From UBA7455 sp026713185 (GTDB lineage Bacteria; Pseudomonadota; Gammaproteobacteria; Pseudomonadales; Azotimanducaceae), in the NCBI GenBank assembly GCA_963665785.1, contig OY762456.1, positions 372,001 to 436,000 on the forward strand: DNA of 64,000 bases, read 5' to 3'. The position numbers were made by a program, and so were the translations under genes. Under the pieces are notes generated by a model that saw only the letters and a program-made list of their open reading frames with translations, was not told where the DNA came from and made no database searches. Below are positions 35,624 through 45,566 of this stretch, piece by piece. Every line of letters begins with the position of its first letter. Positions within the stretch are counted from its first letter, which is position 1.

Positions 35624-36919
35624 TCATAATCCGAAAACACTCGGCAGCCATTCGCTCAGCGCCGGAATAAAAGCTACAAGCGCCAGCACCGCAATCATGG
35701 CCGCGTACATTGGAAGAATTGGCCTGACGATCTGCTGAATCGAGGTTTTTGCTATTCCGCAGCCTACAAATAATACGCTGCCTACCGGTGGTGTACACAG
35801 GCCGATACAGAGGTTAAGTACCATCATGATGCCAAACTGCAAAGGGGATATGCCGAGGCTCTCAGCTATCGGCAGAAATATAGGCGTGAATATCAGAACT
35901 GCCGGCGTCATGTCCATGAAGGTGCCAACCAGAAGAAGAATCAAGTTGATCATGAGAAGTATGACGATCGGGTTTTCGGACAACGTCAGTATCAGCGCAC
36001 TAAGATCCTGCGGGATGTTGATATAGCTCAAGATCCAGGACATGGCACTGGAGACCGCAATCAACAACATAACCACCGCTGTTGTTTCGGCTGACTTCAG
36101 CAGGATTTTCGGCAGGTCGGCCAGCTTCACTTCCCGGTAGATACCGACCGACAGGAATAACGCATAAATTACGGCGATGGCGCCTGCTTCGGTAGCCGTA
36201 AATATGCCGCCCAGAATGCCGCCGATCACCAGGAAGATTAGGAACAGGGCCGGCACAGCCGCCAGTCCTGTGCGAACTATTTCACTCAACATCGAACGTT
36301 GACCGGTCGGATAGTTGTTTTTCTTTGCATAGATCAAGCAAACGGTCATCAAGGCAAAAGCAACCAGAAGGCCGGGTATGTAGCCTGCGATAAAGAGAGC
36401 TGCGATAGAGACACCGCCGCTGGCAAGACTGTAGATGATCAGGATATTACTCGGCGGAATCAGCATACCAGTGGTGGAGGCGGTGACGCTCGTAGCGGCA
36501 CTGAATGCGGGGTCGTAGCCTTCCTTTTTCATGGCAGGAATCATGAAGCCGCCAATTGCACTTGTGGCTGCCACCGCAGAACCCGAGATTGCGCCGAACA
36601 GGGTGCTGGAGATGATGTTTACCAATGCCAGTCCACCGGGCAGGGCGCCGAGGAGTGATTTGGCAAAGTCGATCAGGCGCTTGGCTATTCCGCCATGACC
36701 CATGAGGATGCCGGAAAGAATAAAGAAAGGAATCGCTAGCAGTGCAAATCCGTTAATGCCACCTGCCATACGTTGTGCCATGGTCGTCACGGAGGGCGTT
36801 ACGTCGATCGTAACCAACATTGTGGCGAGCGTGGCCAGTCCGATACTGACGGAAATAGGCACGTTGGAAATCAGTAAGACGACAAATACCCCAGCCAGAA
36901 TCAGAATAGACAAGTCCAC
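35624..36919 (-). CDS. dctM: TRAP transporter large membrane subunit
   Basis: This protein of 431 residues has about 12 membrane helices (LVDLSILILAGVFVVLL onward, GGINGFALLAIPFFILSG, FGAISGSAVAATSAIG, STTGMLIPPSNILIIYSLAS, LVGTFMDMTPAVLIFTPIFL) and is of the DctM/SiaM type. The start is GTG 36919 (VDLSIL), four bases after the dctQ stop; the longer ATG frame overlaps dctQ. It forms the sodium-driven channel that takes substrate from the DctP protein. The substrate is most likely a uronate or unsaturated uronate released by GH105. Confidence 0.92.
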   Translation of the reverse strand: MDLSILILAGVFVVLLISNVPISVSIGLATLATMLVTIDVTPSVTTMAQRMAGGINGFALLAIPFFILSGILMGHGGIAKRLIDFAKSLLGALPGGLALVNIISSTLFGAISGSAVAATSAIGGFMIPAMKKEGYDPAFSAATSVTASTTGMLIPPSNILIIYSLASGGVSIAALFIAGYIPGLLVAFALMTVCLIYAKKNNYPTGQRSMLSEIVRTGLAAVPALFLIFLVIGGILGGIFTATEAGAIAVIYALFLSVGIYREVKLADLPKILLKSAETTAVVMLLIAVSSAMSWILSYINIPQDLSALILTLSENPIVILLMINLILLLVGTFMDMTPAVLIFTPIFLPIAESLGISPLQFGIMMVLNLCIGLCTPPVGSVLFVGCGIAKTSIQQIVRPILPMYAAMIAVLALVAFIPALSEWLPSVFGL

Positions 36920-36923
36920 TAAC

Positions 36924-37442
36924 TCACTCCTCTGGTGACTGGGTGTTGGCATCGTCCTGGAGATGCGGGTGAACATAGGTTTCGCCGGCCAGTGTCGCGC
37001 GCGTGAAGTCCAGCGCATATATTGTGATCAGTACGCCTGAGACAGGAATGATCATGTAGATGTAGCCGATCTTCAGTCCGAGTGATGCTGACACTTGATT
37101 CAACTTCAGTGTGAGCAGCACAAGCTGTGTCCCACCGTAGACCAGGACGAGCAGAGCAAATAATGCGGAGGCCAGGTAACCAAATATGGCAAGTTTTTGT
37201 TGTGTAGGTGCGCTTCGCTTTTCAACCAGGTAGCTTAAGCCGAGGTGCGCGCGCATACGGTAAGCCCAGGCGGCGCCCAGAAGGCCAATCCAGATCAATA
37301 GAAAGCGAGCAAGCTCTTCAGTCCAACTGCTGGGGGAAGCCATCGCATAGCGAGTGAAGATCTGCCAAGTGACGTCCAGCACCATCAGTGCCATGAGTAT
37401 GGTCAACGTCAGGGCCAGGAGCTTGTCGATTGTTTTGATCAC
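36924..37442 (-). CDS. dctQ: TRAP transporter small membrane subunit
   Basis: This protein of 172 residues has four membrane helices and the conserved SSWTEELARFLLIWIGLLGA segment of DctQ. It pairs with DctM in the inner membrane. It lies between the binding protein and dctM, the standard P-Q-M order. Confidence 0.92.
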   Translation of the reverse strand: MIKTIDKLLALTLTILMALMVLDVTWQIFTRYAMASPSSWTEELARFLLIWIGLLGAAWAYRMRAHLGLSYLVEKRSAPTQQKLAIFGYLASALFALLVLVYGGTQLVLLTLKLNQVSASLGLKIGYIYMIIPVSGVLITIYALDFTRATLAGETYVHPHLQDDANTQSPEE

Positions 37443-37492
37443 GGGGTGGTCTTCATTGTTCTGTTGGCTGCCTGTCCTGCCAGTGAGCTCAT

Positions 37493-38482
37493 CTACTTGA
37501 TCTCAGCAATTTGCTGCATTAATGCATAGACCGGTTCGTCCCTGTAGCTGTCATGCATATTTTGTACGGCGTCTTTGAACGCAGTTTTATCGGGCTCAAT
37601 AACCTCTACCCCTGCATCCATCACAGCTTGCAACGCCGCGTCGGAGGATTCTTTCCAGAGAGCGCGCTGGTAAGACACGGAGAGGCGCGCGGCTTCCTGT
37701 ACCCAGCCTTGCTGCTCTTCATTGAGAGAGTTCCAGACATGACTCGACATCAACAGGATATCCGGCACAGAAGTGTGCATGTCCAGTGTGTAATAGCGTG
37801 CAACGTCATAGTGTTTAGACAAGTAAAAACTGGGCGGGTTGTTCTCGGCGCCGTCGACCACACCTTGCTGCAACGCGGTGTATAGCTCGCCGAACGAAAT
37901 TGGCGTGGCTGAGCCGCCGAGTGCCTCGACCATTCGAACCGAGGTTTGGCTTTTCATCACACGAATCTTCATCCCCGCCAGATCTTTGGGTTCGCGAATG
38001 GGCTTGTTGCGCGTGTAAAAGCTACGACTGCCGGCGTCGTAATAGACCAAACCCCGCAGGTAAACTGCTTCACCGGCTTGCAGCAAATCCCGGCCGATCT
38101 TACCCTGAAGTACTTGCCATAGGTGTTCTTCGTCGCGGAATACATATGGAATGGAAAATACTTTCATTTCGGGAACAAAGCCTTCCATTGGACTGGTAGA
38201 GACTTTGGTGAGAGCCAGTGAACCAATTTGCAAAAGCTCCATGGTGTCGCGCTCCGATCCCAACTGGCCACTCGGATATATATCAATATCCATGGCGCCA
38301 CCTGACAGCTCGTTCAGGTGCTCTCCCATAAAGACCATGGCCTGGTGTACGGAGTGAGTTGTGTCCAATGTGTGGGCGAGCTTCAAGGTCACGTGTTTAT
38401 CATCACCGCTGCAGCTACTGGCGAAAACGGTAAGTGCCAGAAGCAGAAAGCGCGGCCTGCGGTATCCAATTCCAAATATCAT
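37493..38482 (-). CDS. dctP: TRAP transporter substrate-binding lipoprotein
   Basis: This protein of 329 residues has a lipobox (LTVFASSCSGD), so it is membrane-anchored instead of free in the periplasm. Family motifs are LKLAHTLDTTHSVHQAM, IYPSGQLGSERDTMELLQIG, IPYVFRDEEHLWQV, the ligand-carboxylate Arg region MKIRVMKSQTS and GELYTALQQGVVDGAENNP. It captures an organic acid, probably a uronate. It is first in the dctPQM operon. The upstream gap (38483-38737, 255 bases) is AT-rich and holds its promoter; I see no gene there. Confidence 0.92.
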   Translation of the reverse strand: MIFGIGYRRPRFLLLALTVFASSCSGDDKHVTLKLAHTLDTTHSVHQAMVFMGEHLNELSGGAMDIDIYPSGQLGSERDTMELLQIGSLALTKVSTSPMEGFVPEMKVFSIPYVFRDEEHLWQVLQGKIGRDLLQAGEAVYLRGLVYYDAGSRSFYTRNKPIREPKDLAGMKIRVMKSQTSVRMVEALGGSATPISFGELYTALQQGVVDGAENNPPSFYLSKHYDVARYYTLDMHTSVPDILLMSSHVWNSLNEEQQGWVQEAARLSVSYQRALWKESSDAALQAVMDAGVEVIEPDKTAFKDAVQNMHDSYRDEPVYALMQQIAEIK

Positions 38483-38737
38483 CTGCGTCTCTACAAAAAT
38501 ACTCGACCACCTTACACCGATTTGAAGTATTTTGATATATATTGACGTATTGTTGTCATATCAGACCAAAGTTAAATTGTCCCCTTTTGGTTTGTCCTCT
38601 GTCCGTATTAAGAATCCGGCAAACAGTTTTGTACCTGGCATTGTTGATTTCCCTCCTGATTTAACTAACACCAAAAAAAGATTTTAAATGGTATCTGTAT
38701 ATTTCTCTCTACGGGGAGGAATAAAGAACAATCTGCG

Positions 38738-39976
38738 CTAGAAATTGTACGTCAATTTCAGCGAAATGAAGCTGTCTCGCCGGGTCGTATAAATGATGTC
38801 TTTTTCGTCGACGTTCATGAAGACAATCGTTTCCAGGTTCAGGGACCATTGATCAGAGATGCGCCTTTTTAAAACCATGCTCAGGGTTCGCGTGGAATAG
38901 TCCATATCTGCCAGAATGCCGGCAATGAGATTTGTGCTCTGCGTATCGTTCAACGCAAGGCGAACGGCGAGGAACATGTCGTTCTGGAACTCAGTGGATG
39001 AATGTTCTCGCTCCTGTCGCAGGTCGTAATTCCATTCAACGAGCAAACCAAGGTCGGCCACCGAGCCCCAAATTGAGTTGAAGGTGTATTCGCCGCCCAG
39101 GACGAAAGCGGTGTAGTCCTCTTTCGCGCCCATAAGATTACTGGCGCCTTCACGGCGAAGAGCTTCCAGCTTGAACAGCCAGGACTCTATGGTAAGTTGG
39201 GCGTCCATACTGTACTGGCGAATCTGTTCGTAGTGTTGAACCAGTGACAATGCGCCATCAGCATCCAGATTCGGCATGAATACAGGATCCCGGTTGGCAC
39301 CGTCGAATACACTTAAGCCGACGTCGATCGGTCCAAAACTGTTACTGTAGCGTGCGGCGAGATCCACGTGCCACTCTTCGGCGGCGCTTTCGTATTCAAT
39401 GTGTTCATCGTCTATGAGGATAGAGGAACGCAGGCGGCCATGGACGCCCGGAAAGGTGCGCGCACGGTGATACGTCAGGGCAAAAAATTCCATGATACCC
39501 CGTTCCGTGGACCAGGTGAGGTGTGCCATGGGTTGGCCCAGTTTGTTTTCTCTGTTTGGATTTTCGACGAGGTCGGTCTGGTTGATGATGTCGACGAGGT
39601 GTTGCGATTCGGTGACTCCCCAGAACACACGGTCGACACCCAGGCGCAATTCCCATTCCCCATCACCGATTTCACCAAAAACAAGGAAGTAGGCTTCGCG
39701 TAAATCGGCGTGGGTGCGCTGTGAGTCTGCGCTGTCGTACCGAAAAAAAGGTGCAATCTGGATACTCCAGCTTCCATCGTAGTCTGTGAGAAAGAGTTTC
39801 GGTTCCGCAACAACGCCGGCCGCGTATGCGCGCTGTTCGGCATGGGCGCCAGTTTGGGGATACCACAGGTTCTCGACGTCCAGGCTGCCAAAAATGTCGA
39901 GTTCGTAGTTTTCGGCCCCGTAGCTCACTCCGGAGAGAAGGACTGTGGCCAATATCAAGACGGCGGCCTGTGGCAT
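38738..39976 (-). CDS. DUF1302-like outer-membrane beta-barrel protein
   Basis: This protein of 412 residues has a signal peptide (AVLILATVLLSGVSYG) and alternating aromatic beta-strands throughout, ending LKLTYNF, so it is an outer-membrane barrel. FRYDSADSQRTHADLREAYF and GVDRVFWGVTESQHLVDIIN are typical of the DUF1302 group. Its start overlaps the stop of the LolA-like gene by one base. Such pairs usually accompany an RND-type exporter for hydrophobic compounds, but no exporter gene is present here. Confidence 0.65.
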   Translation of the reverse strand: MPQAAVLILATVLLSGVSYGAENYELDIFGSLDVENLWYPQTGAHAEQRAYAAGVVAEPKLFLTDYDGSWSIQIAPFFRYDSADSQRTHADLREAYFLVFGEIGDGEWELRLGVDRVFWGVTESQHLVDIINQTDLVENPNRENKLGQPMAHLTWSTERGIMEFFALTYHRARTFPGVHGRLRSSILIDDEHIEYESAAEEWHVDLAARYSNSFGPIDVGLSVFDGANRDPVFMPNLDADGALSLVQHYEQIRQYSMDAQLTIESWLFKLEALRREGASNLMGAKEDYTAFVLGGEYTFNSIWGSVADLGLLVEWNYDLRQEREHSSTEFQNDMFLAVRLALNDTQSTNLIAGILADMDYSTRTLSMVLKRRISDQWSLNLETIVFMNVDEKDIIYTTRRDSFISLKLTYNF

Positions 39977-40794
39977 CAGCGCATCCGTTTCAGTCCGGTC
40001 TGCGTGAAGTCGCTTTCTTTGAGTTCGGTGCGGAAATTAAAATCCTTCCATGTCACCACGGTGCTCTTACCCGTCAGGTGGTTGACCATTGTCATTTCAC
40101 CGGCCTGCCAGAAGCGATCCAGATACAGATTGTAATCATTAATCGTGAGCGTCTTCAGGTGTGAATTCTTCTTGTCGTAGTACTCGACCTTCCAGATGCG
40201 AAGTTCGTCCTTGTCCTGCCATACGAGCAGGCGTTGATAGCCCGATCTTTTGTCCAGCGGGAAGCGTTCGACGACCGTGCATGTCATCTCAAAGCAAGGC
40301 TCATCACGCAGGTAACGGTAGGTATATTTCTCTACCTCCGGGGTGCCCAGGTCTTCATAAGCGAATTCGCTGCCCATGAACGAGCCGGACTTGTTCGATG
40401 AACTGATGCGCTTGACCCGCTTCAGTGCGGGTAAATAGAGCCATTGATCGTCGTCGGTCTCCTTGTGTGTGTGGACCAGTAGCGCTGTGCCTTGGACGTC
40501 GCGAGGGCGATCGAAGACGAACAGGCTTTTGTTACCGCCTCCGTCCGTCTCAAGAACCTTTACACGGAGCTGGCGCAGGCTCTCCTTTCCCTGCTTGTTG
40601 CGCAGCACCATGCTCTGTTCGGCTGTGAAATTTTCAAAACCTCTCCCTCTCTCACGGGTCTCGCGTGCGATCTGTAACCCCTTTTCTTCTGGCGTTGCCT
40701 CCTCTGCGTATAGTGGCGCCGAAGGATACGCCAGAATACAGGCGCAGACTGCGAGAAGCGGTAGAGTAGTGCGGGCGATATGAGCGTTCATCAT
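39976..40794 (-). CDS. LolA-like outer-membrane lipoprotein-sorting protein
   Basis: This protein of 272 residues has a signal peptide (LPLLAVCACILAYPSAPLYA). RLDKRSGYQRLLVWQDK-type strands, WLYLPALKRVKRISSSNKSG and SFMGSEFAYEDL match the LolA-like proteins encoded beside RND pumps. The fold binds acyl chains or other lipids in the periplasm. It is translated with the barrel protein after it. It may carry a lipophilic product between membranes, possibly the product of the divergent cluster at 41-48 kb; that link is inferred from position only. Confidence 0.7.
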   Translation of the reverse strand: MMNAHIARTTLPLLAVCACILAYPSAPLYAEEATPEEKGLQIARETRERGRGFENFTAEQSMVLRNKQGKESLRQLRVKVLETDGGGNKSLFVFDRPRDVQGTALLVHTHKETDDDQWLYLPALKRVKRISSSNKSGSFMGSEFAYEDLGTPEVEKYTYRYLRDEPCFEMTCTVVERFPLDKRSGYQRLLVWQDKDELRIWKVEYYDKKNSHLKTLTINDYNLYLDRFWQAGEMTMVNHLTGKSTVVTWKDFNFRTELKESDFTQTGLKRMR

Positions 40795-41059
40795 TCTATA
40801 TTCCGGTCGATATTCATCTGCAAAAAACTCTCATCAAACATGACGAAGAAAATCCAGGTATGCCGGCCTGATTGCTCCGCGACAGCTGCAGGGCGGGTTT
40901 TTGGCCCGCTGAAGGCTCTCACGAATAATTTCCTGACATGTAACCTATGGCGTTTTTCGATGGTTCGACTTTACCAGTTTCCGGAATAAAATTCTTCAAA
41001 AATTGAACCTGCCCATTCAACGATGTATCTTACCTCATTAAATCAGGGAGAGATGTAGC

Positions 41060-42250
41060 GTGCGAAAACTCGTCATCAGTATGCTTGCTCTGTTCCGGCG
41101 CGTTTCCCTGTTCATCTGGAAATTGCGCAGCAAGACTGAAGACGATGTATCTGCACAGCGGGTTGTCAGCGGTCAGTCCTGGAACGAATTTTGTGACACC
41201 CTGAAAGCCGCAGGAGCTGCTTTACAGTTTCCGGCAACTCCGCGCGATGCCTTCAATCAGGCTGAAGGGTACCGGTACCTTAGCCGGATAACCCGTGCCG
41301 GATTAATGGCTTTCATCGAGCATGCCGACCCGAATGCGCCGGTGATACATCGGGTGATCAATGAAACCACCAAACTGGGCGCCGACAATCCCGATAATTT
41401 CTATCAGACCGCCGCTTTGAACGGCAACTACGAATATCGCATCACAGGCCACCGCAATACCATTGCCTATCTGAGTTTTGGTACGCAATCCGGCAATTAC
41501 GGCCAGGGCGGTGGATTGCCTCCCACCGGGCATATTGAGGCCAGGCAGATGGACATCGGCGAAGACGGTTATTTCGAGTTGATATTAAGCAGCAAGCCCC
41601 AAAGTGGAAACTGGCTGTCGATGACCCCTGAGTCGGGTACTCTGGTAGTGCGCCAGACCTTCCTGGACCGCAATGCGGAGACTCCGGCGGAGCTGTATAT
41701 TGAACGCATCAACTGCACTGAAGATGAGCGGCGCCCTCCCCAGTTGACACCAATGCAACTGGATCAGGGACTGCAAACCGTGGGGACACTGGTAGCCGGA
41801 GCGCCGCTGCTGTTTGCCAAATGGGCACGCGACTTTCAGCAACACAGTAACCAGTTGCCGCAGTTTGACCCAGATGTGTCATTGGCCGCCGGGGGTGATC
41901 CCAATATTGTTTACTATCACAGCCATTGGGCGATTGCAGAAGATGAAGCATTGCTGATTGAAGTAACGCCTCCACAGTGCGAATACTGGAACTTTCAGTT
42001 AAACAATTATTGGATGGAATCACTGGATTATCGCTATCATCGCATACATACCAACAAGCGTCTGGCACAATACCAGGCAGGTGGATCAGTGCGTCTGATA
42101 GTTGCGCATCGGGACCCTCACCTGCCTAACTGGATAGAAACGGCGGGTCACTATAGTGGCGCCATGTGTTTTCGTTGGGTAAAGGCAGTTGAACATCCGC
42201 AACCGACAACCCGGCTGGTGAAATGGGACGAACTGCAAAATTTGGCTTGA
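41060..42250 (+). CDS. DUF1214 family protein
   Basis: This protein of 396 residues starts at GTG 41060 behind a GGGAG ribosome site. NEFCDTLKAAGAALQF begins the N-terminal part, and the C-terminal half with YYHSHWAIAEDEALLIEVTP, CEYWNFQLNNYWMESLDY and GHYSGAMCFRWVKA matches DUF1214. Members are common in lipid- and steroid-metabolizing bacteria but have no firmly known reaction. It is the first gene of a plus-strand run that continues through the sulfotransferase, dehydrogenases and Rieske oxygenase. Confidence 0.75.
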   Translation: MRKLVISMLALFRRVSLFIWKLRSKTEDDVSAQRVVSGQSWNEFCDTLKAAGAALQFPATPRDAFNQAEGYRYLSRITRAGLMAFIEHADPNAPVIHRVINETTKLGADNPDNFYQTAALNGNYEYRITGHRNTIAYLSFGTQSGNYGQGGGLPPTGHIEARQMDIGEDGYFELILSSKPQSGNWLSMTPESGTLVVRQTFLDRNAETPAELYIERINCTEDERRPPQLTPMQLDQGLQTVGTLVAGAPLLFAKWARDFQQHSNQLPQFDPDVSLAAGGDPNIVYYHSHWAIAEDEALLIEVTPPQCEYWNFQLNNYWMESLDYRYHRIHTNKRLAQYQAGGSVRLIVAHRDPHLPNWIETAGHYSGAMCFRWVKAVEHPQPTTRLVKWDELQNLA

Positions 42251-42263
42251 GTGTAAAAAGCTT

Positions 42264-43511
42264 GTGAGCAAGATGGAATTTGTGTCTTCCACGAACTATA
42301 TGCGGCCATACCGGCCGTTACCAGTCAAGCTATTGAACCTGCTGGGCCGGAACAGGGCGTCGAGCAGCTTGCAGACGGATGCGCTTATTGCACAGGCGAA
42401 ACAGAAGACCGGACTGGATGATCTCGGTGATGACAGCTTTCGCCCGGCGCTGGATATGCTGATTGATGCCATCAATAAAGAAGCTGAATTGACCCTGGCG
42501 GGAAGGATGATCCAGAAGTCACGGCTGTTAAGTGCCCTGATTCAACGGTTGCGGGTGGCAGCGTTGCTCAAGCGACATCCCGAGATACACTCTGTTGACC
42601 CTGGACGGATCATTATGATTACGGGATTACAACGCACCGGCACAACTTTATTACATCGATTGTTACATTCTCACCCGCAGGTCCGCGGTATTTCCGGAGC
42701 AGAATCACTGGAGCCCGTGCCGAAAAATGCCATGCACAACACCAGGAGGAGAAACTTCCGAATGCGCGCAAAGGCAGCCGAACGCCTTATTGCCTGGCTG
42801 TCACCGGATTTCATGGCCGCGCATCCGATTGCGCATGAGGCGCCGGAAGAAGACGTCATGTTGCTGGATTTGAATTTCATGAGCCAGTTGCCGGAGGCTA
42901 TTCTACATGTACCGTCTTATTCACAATGGCTGGAACAGCAGGATCATACCCGTACCTATGAATATCTCCGCACTATGCTGAAGATTCTATGCTGGCAATG
43001 GCCGACACCCAATCGCGTACTGAAGACTCCTCATCATCTGGAATATCTGGATGTATTTTCCAGAATCTTTCCTGATGCCACTATTGTGCAAACTCATCGT
43101 GACCCGCTTAAGACATTACCTTCTTTTTGCAGCCTGGTTGCACACAGCCGCGCTATATTCAGTGACCATGTTGATCCGGCGGAAATTGGCCGGCATTGGG
43201 GCATGAAAACCCGCCGGATAGTTGCCTCGTCCCTGCAATGCCGGGCGAATCTTGAAGAAGTACAATTTGTGGATGTTTCCTACTACGACCTGGTGGAGAA
43301 TCCTGTGTCCCAACTGCGTCGCATATACCAACGGGCAGAAATTGAGTTTACAGATGAAGCAGAGCGCGAGGCTGGTCTGTTTCTGCAGCAGAATCTGCAA
43401 CATCGCTTTGGTCGGCATGCCTACCAACTCGATGATTTTGGATTAAGCAAACAATGGATTGAAAATAACTTTTCGGAATACCGGCAGCAATTCGGCATCC
43501 CATACGAGTAG
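42264..43511 (+). CDS. PAPS-dependent sulfotransferase family protein
   Basis: This protein of 415 residues has the 5'-phosphosulfate loop GLQRTGTTLLHRLL at residues 121-134 and the 3'-phosphate motif THRDPLKTLPSFCSLVAHS near residue 275. It belongs to the large bacterial Sulfotransfer_3 type. It would transfer sulfate from PAPS to a hydroxyl of a small molecule or lipid, leaving PAP, which a CysQ-like phosphatase (62334-63170) could remove. GTG 42264 or ATG 42273 may be the start. The acceptor is unknown. Close packing with dehydrogenases and a Rieske oxygenase suggests a hydroxylated polycyclic or isoprenoid acceptor. Confidence 0.75.
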   Translation: MSKMEFVSSTNYMRPYRPLPVKLLNLLGRNRASSSLQTDALIAQAKQKTGLDDLGDDSFRPALDMLIDAINKEAELTLAGRMIQKSRLLSALIQRLRVAALLKRHPEIHSVDPGRIIMITGLQRTGTTLLHRLLHSHPQVRGISGAESLEPVPKNAMHNTRRRNFRMRAKAAERLIAWLSPDFMAAHPIAHEAPEEDVMLLDLNFMSQLPEAILHVPSYSQWLEQQDHTRTYEYLRTMLKILCWQWPTPNRVLKTPHHLEYLDVFSRIFPDATIVQTHRDPLKTLPSFCSLVAHSRAIFSDHVDPAEIGRHWGMKTRRIVASSLQCRANLEEVQFVDVSYYDLVENPVSQLRRIYQRAEIEFTDEAEREAGLFLQQNLQHRFGRHAYQLDDFGLSKQWIENNFSEYRQQFGIPYE

Positions 43512-43561
43512 CCTGGCTGCGGAACGATCACGATCCTCAGGCACAAGGAGACAGAGTAAGC

Positions 43562-44563
43562 ATGAAACGTGGACTGAAACAAACCGGAGATGGCTCCTTC
43601 GTCAATGCCTTTACTGTCGCTGTACGTGATCTCCAGTCAACCAGCGGGGTTGCATTGACCCCGGTTGTTGATGGCTTGCGCATCGATGGCAAAACCTGCC
43701 TGGTTACCGGTGCAAACAGCGGCCTTGGCAAAGCGGCAGCAGTCGAACTGGCCCGCCGTGGCGGACAGGTGATAATGGCATGCCGACCGGGGCATTCTGG
43801 CGCCTGTAATGAAATCAAACAGATTTCCGGTTCTGACAAGGTGGAAATTCTGGAAGTTGACCTGGCTGACCTGCGTTCTGTGCATCGCCTGTGCGACGAT
43901 TTGCGCGATAGAGAAGTTTGCCTGGATATCGCGCTCATGAATGCCGGTCTGATGCCGAGACGTGCGCGCAAGACGCCGCAAGGCTTTGAAATGATGTTTG
44001 CAGTGCACTTTCTGTCATCGCGAGTGATGATTGATCGCTGGTTACAGGATGGTGTGATTCGTCCCGCCGGTAAATCAGGCAACATACCGCGTATCGTATT
44101 CATTTCCTCGGAGTCGCATCGCTCGTCCAACGCTATTGATTTCGAAAATTTCGGTGCATTTACCGACTACGGCATCAAAACCAGCCTGAAATTCTACGGT
44201 ATCAGCAAGTTGGTGCTGTGTACTTTTGCCACTGAACTATCAAGGCGATTGAATCCCGGCAACGATGTAGCGGTCGCAGTTCATGCCATGTGTCCAGGCG
44301 GTGTGGCGACAAATATCGCCAGAGATGCTCCCGTGTGGTTGCGGCCAATCATCAACCCGTTGTTACGGCGCATGTTCCAGTCCCCGGAAGATGCAATCAA
44401 TCCGGTAATTTATCTGTGCTGTGCGGAAGAAAGCGGCAGTGCTACCGGTTTGTATTTACACATGATGCGTCTCAAGTCCGTCTCGGCTGCAGCAGCAGAC
44501 CCGGATAACGGCGCCAGATTGTGGGAAGCCAGTGAGCCGCTCATTGTGTCATCCAGAGAGTGA
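43562..44563 (+). CDS. Short-chain dehydrogenase, retinol-dehydrogenase-like
   Basis: This protein of 333 residues has the nucleotide motif TGANSGLGKAAAVELARRG, MNAGLMPRR in place of NNAG, Ser in RIVFISSESHRSS and YGISKLVLCTF as the catalytic Tyr/Lys. The fold and length match retinol dehydrogenase/WW-domain oxidoreductase-like SDRs, which act on lipophilic alcohols. The stop at 44563 lies one base before the start of the next SDR. The two are tandem relatives with different C-termini. Confidence 0.8.
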   Translation: MKRGLKQTGDGSFVNAFTVAVRDLQSTSGVALTPVVDGLRIDGKTCLVTGANSGLGKAAAVELARRGGQVIMACRPGHSGACNEIKQISGSDKVEILEVDLADLRSVHRLCDDLRDREVCLDIALMNAGLMPRRARKTPQGFEMMFAVHFLSSRVMIDRWLQDGVIRPAGKSGNIPRIVFISSESHRSSNAIDFENFGAFTDYGIKTSLKFYGISKLVLCTFATELSRRLNPGNDVAVAVHAMCPGGVATNIARDAPVWLRPIINPLLRRMFQSPEDAINPVIYLCCAEESGSATGLYLHMMRLKSVSAAAADPDNGARLWEASEPLIVSSRE

Positions 44564-44564
44564 A

Positions 44565-45566
44565 ATGATGCAAAACACATTCACCAAGGTCGTTGTCCAT
44601 TTGAGCCGCCTCCCGTTACCGAAACCAAAAGCGAAGAAAGTTGATCTTTCCGGCCGCACCGTGATCGTGACGGGCGCCTCGCCCGGTTCTCTGGGCTATG
44701 AAACCGCCCGCATTCTTGCCACCTGGGGTGCTCGAGTGGTTGCCACCAGTCCGCACAAAGTAGCCTTTATGAAAGAGTCGCTGCAAACGGACCTGCGCCG
44801 TACCGGCGCCGACCCGAACAACATTTCCGTTCATGCACTTGATCTATGCGAGCCACACAGTGTCGACGGTTTTGTGACGTGGTACCGGGAGACTCATGGC
44901 AACAGTTTACAGGTACTGGTGAACAATGCTGGCATTCACAAGAACATCTTCACGCCTTCCACCCAGCCTCCATTGACCCGTGACGGCTTTGAGATTCACT
45001 GGCGTACCAATTATCTGGGCACATTTCATTTGACTCATGCGTTGCTTCCGCTGTTGCAACAAGGTGGTCTGGAAAGTGGTGATGCACGGGTGGTCAATGT
45101 CGTTTCTCACTTGCATGACCTTGGAAAAAACAAATATTTATTCGAGCCTGCCCCGCGTTACAATTCCTGGGAAGCTTACGCCATGTCAAAGCTTGCGCTG
45201 ATACACCATTCGTTTGAACTGCAGAGACGATTCTCCGGAACGTCGAAAATACGGTCGGTGGCGCTGCATCCGGGGTCGGTCAATACCAATCTGACCCAAT
45301 GGGCAGAACCGCGTGGCAATTTTGGGAAAGTGGTGCGGCGGTTCAGTTCCGCGATGTCTTCCGTGGTGTTGCTGAGCAGGCTGGCCGGCGCACAGACCAT
45401 TGTGCATTGCGCCAGTACATCCTCATTACAAGGCGGCTGTTATTACTACCGCTGTGATATTGCGGAAGTGTCCAACGAATCGATGGACGGGACAGTGTCC
45501 CGGCGATTATGGGAAGAGACCCACGCGTGGGTTGGATCATTGTGTGTAACGGGGAATCAGACATGA
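44565..45566 (+). CDS. Short-chain dehydrogenase, second tandem copy
   Basis: This protein of 333 residues starts at ATG 44565 or 44568. The cofactor motif is TGASPGSLGYETARILATWG, with an extra residue between the glycines, followed by LVNNAGIHKN, Ser in NVVSHLHDL and YAMSKLALIHH. It is similar in length to the preceding SDR but clearly diverged. It overlaps the SRPBCC gene by four bases (ATGA). It probably acts on the same pathway substrate at another position; this is inferred from position. Confidence 0.8.
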   Translation: MMQNTFTKVVVHLSRLPLPKPKAKKVDLSGRTVIVTGASPGSLGYETARILATWGARVVATSPHKVAFMKESLQTDLRRTGADPNNISVHALDLCEPHSVDGFVTWYRETHGNSLQVLVNNAGIHKNIFTPSTQPPLTRDGFEIHWRTNYLGTFHLTHALLPLLQQGGLESGDARVVNVVSHLHDLGKNKYLFEPAPRYNSWEAYAMSKLALIHHSFELQRRFSGTSKIRSVALHPGSVNTNLTQWAEPRGNFGKVVRRFSSAMSSVVLLSRLAGAQTIVHCASTSSLQGGCYYYRCDIAEVSNESMDGTVSRRLWEETHAWVGSLCVTGNQT

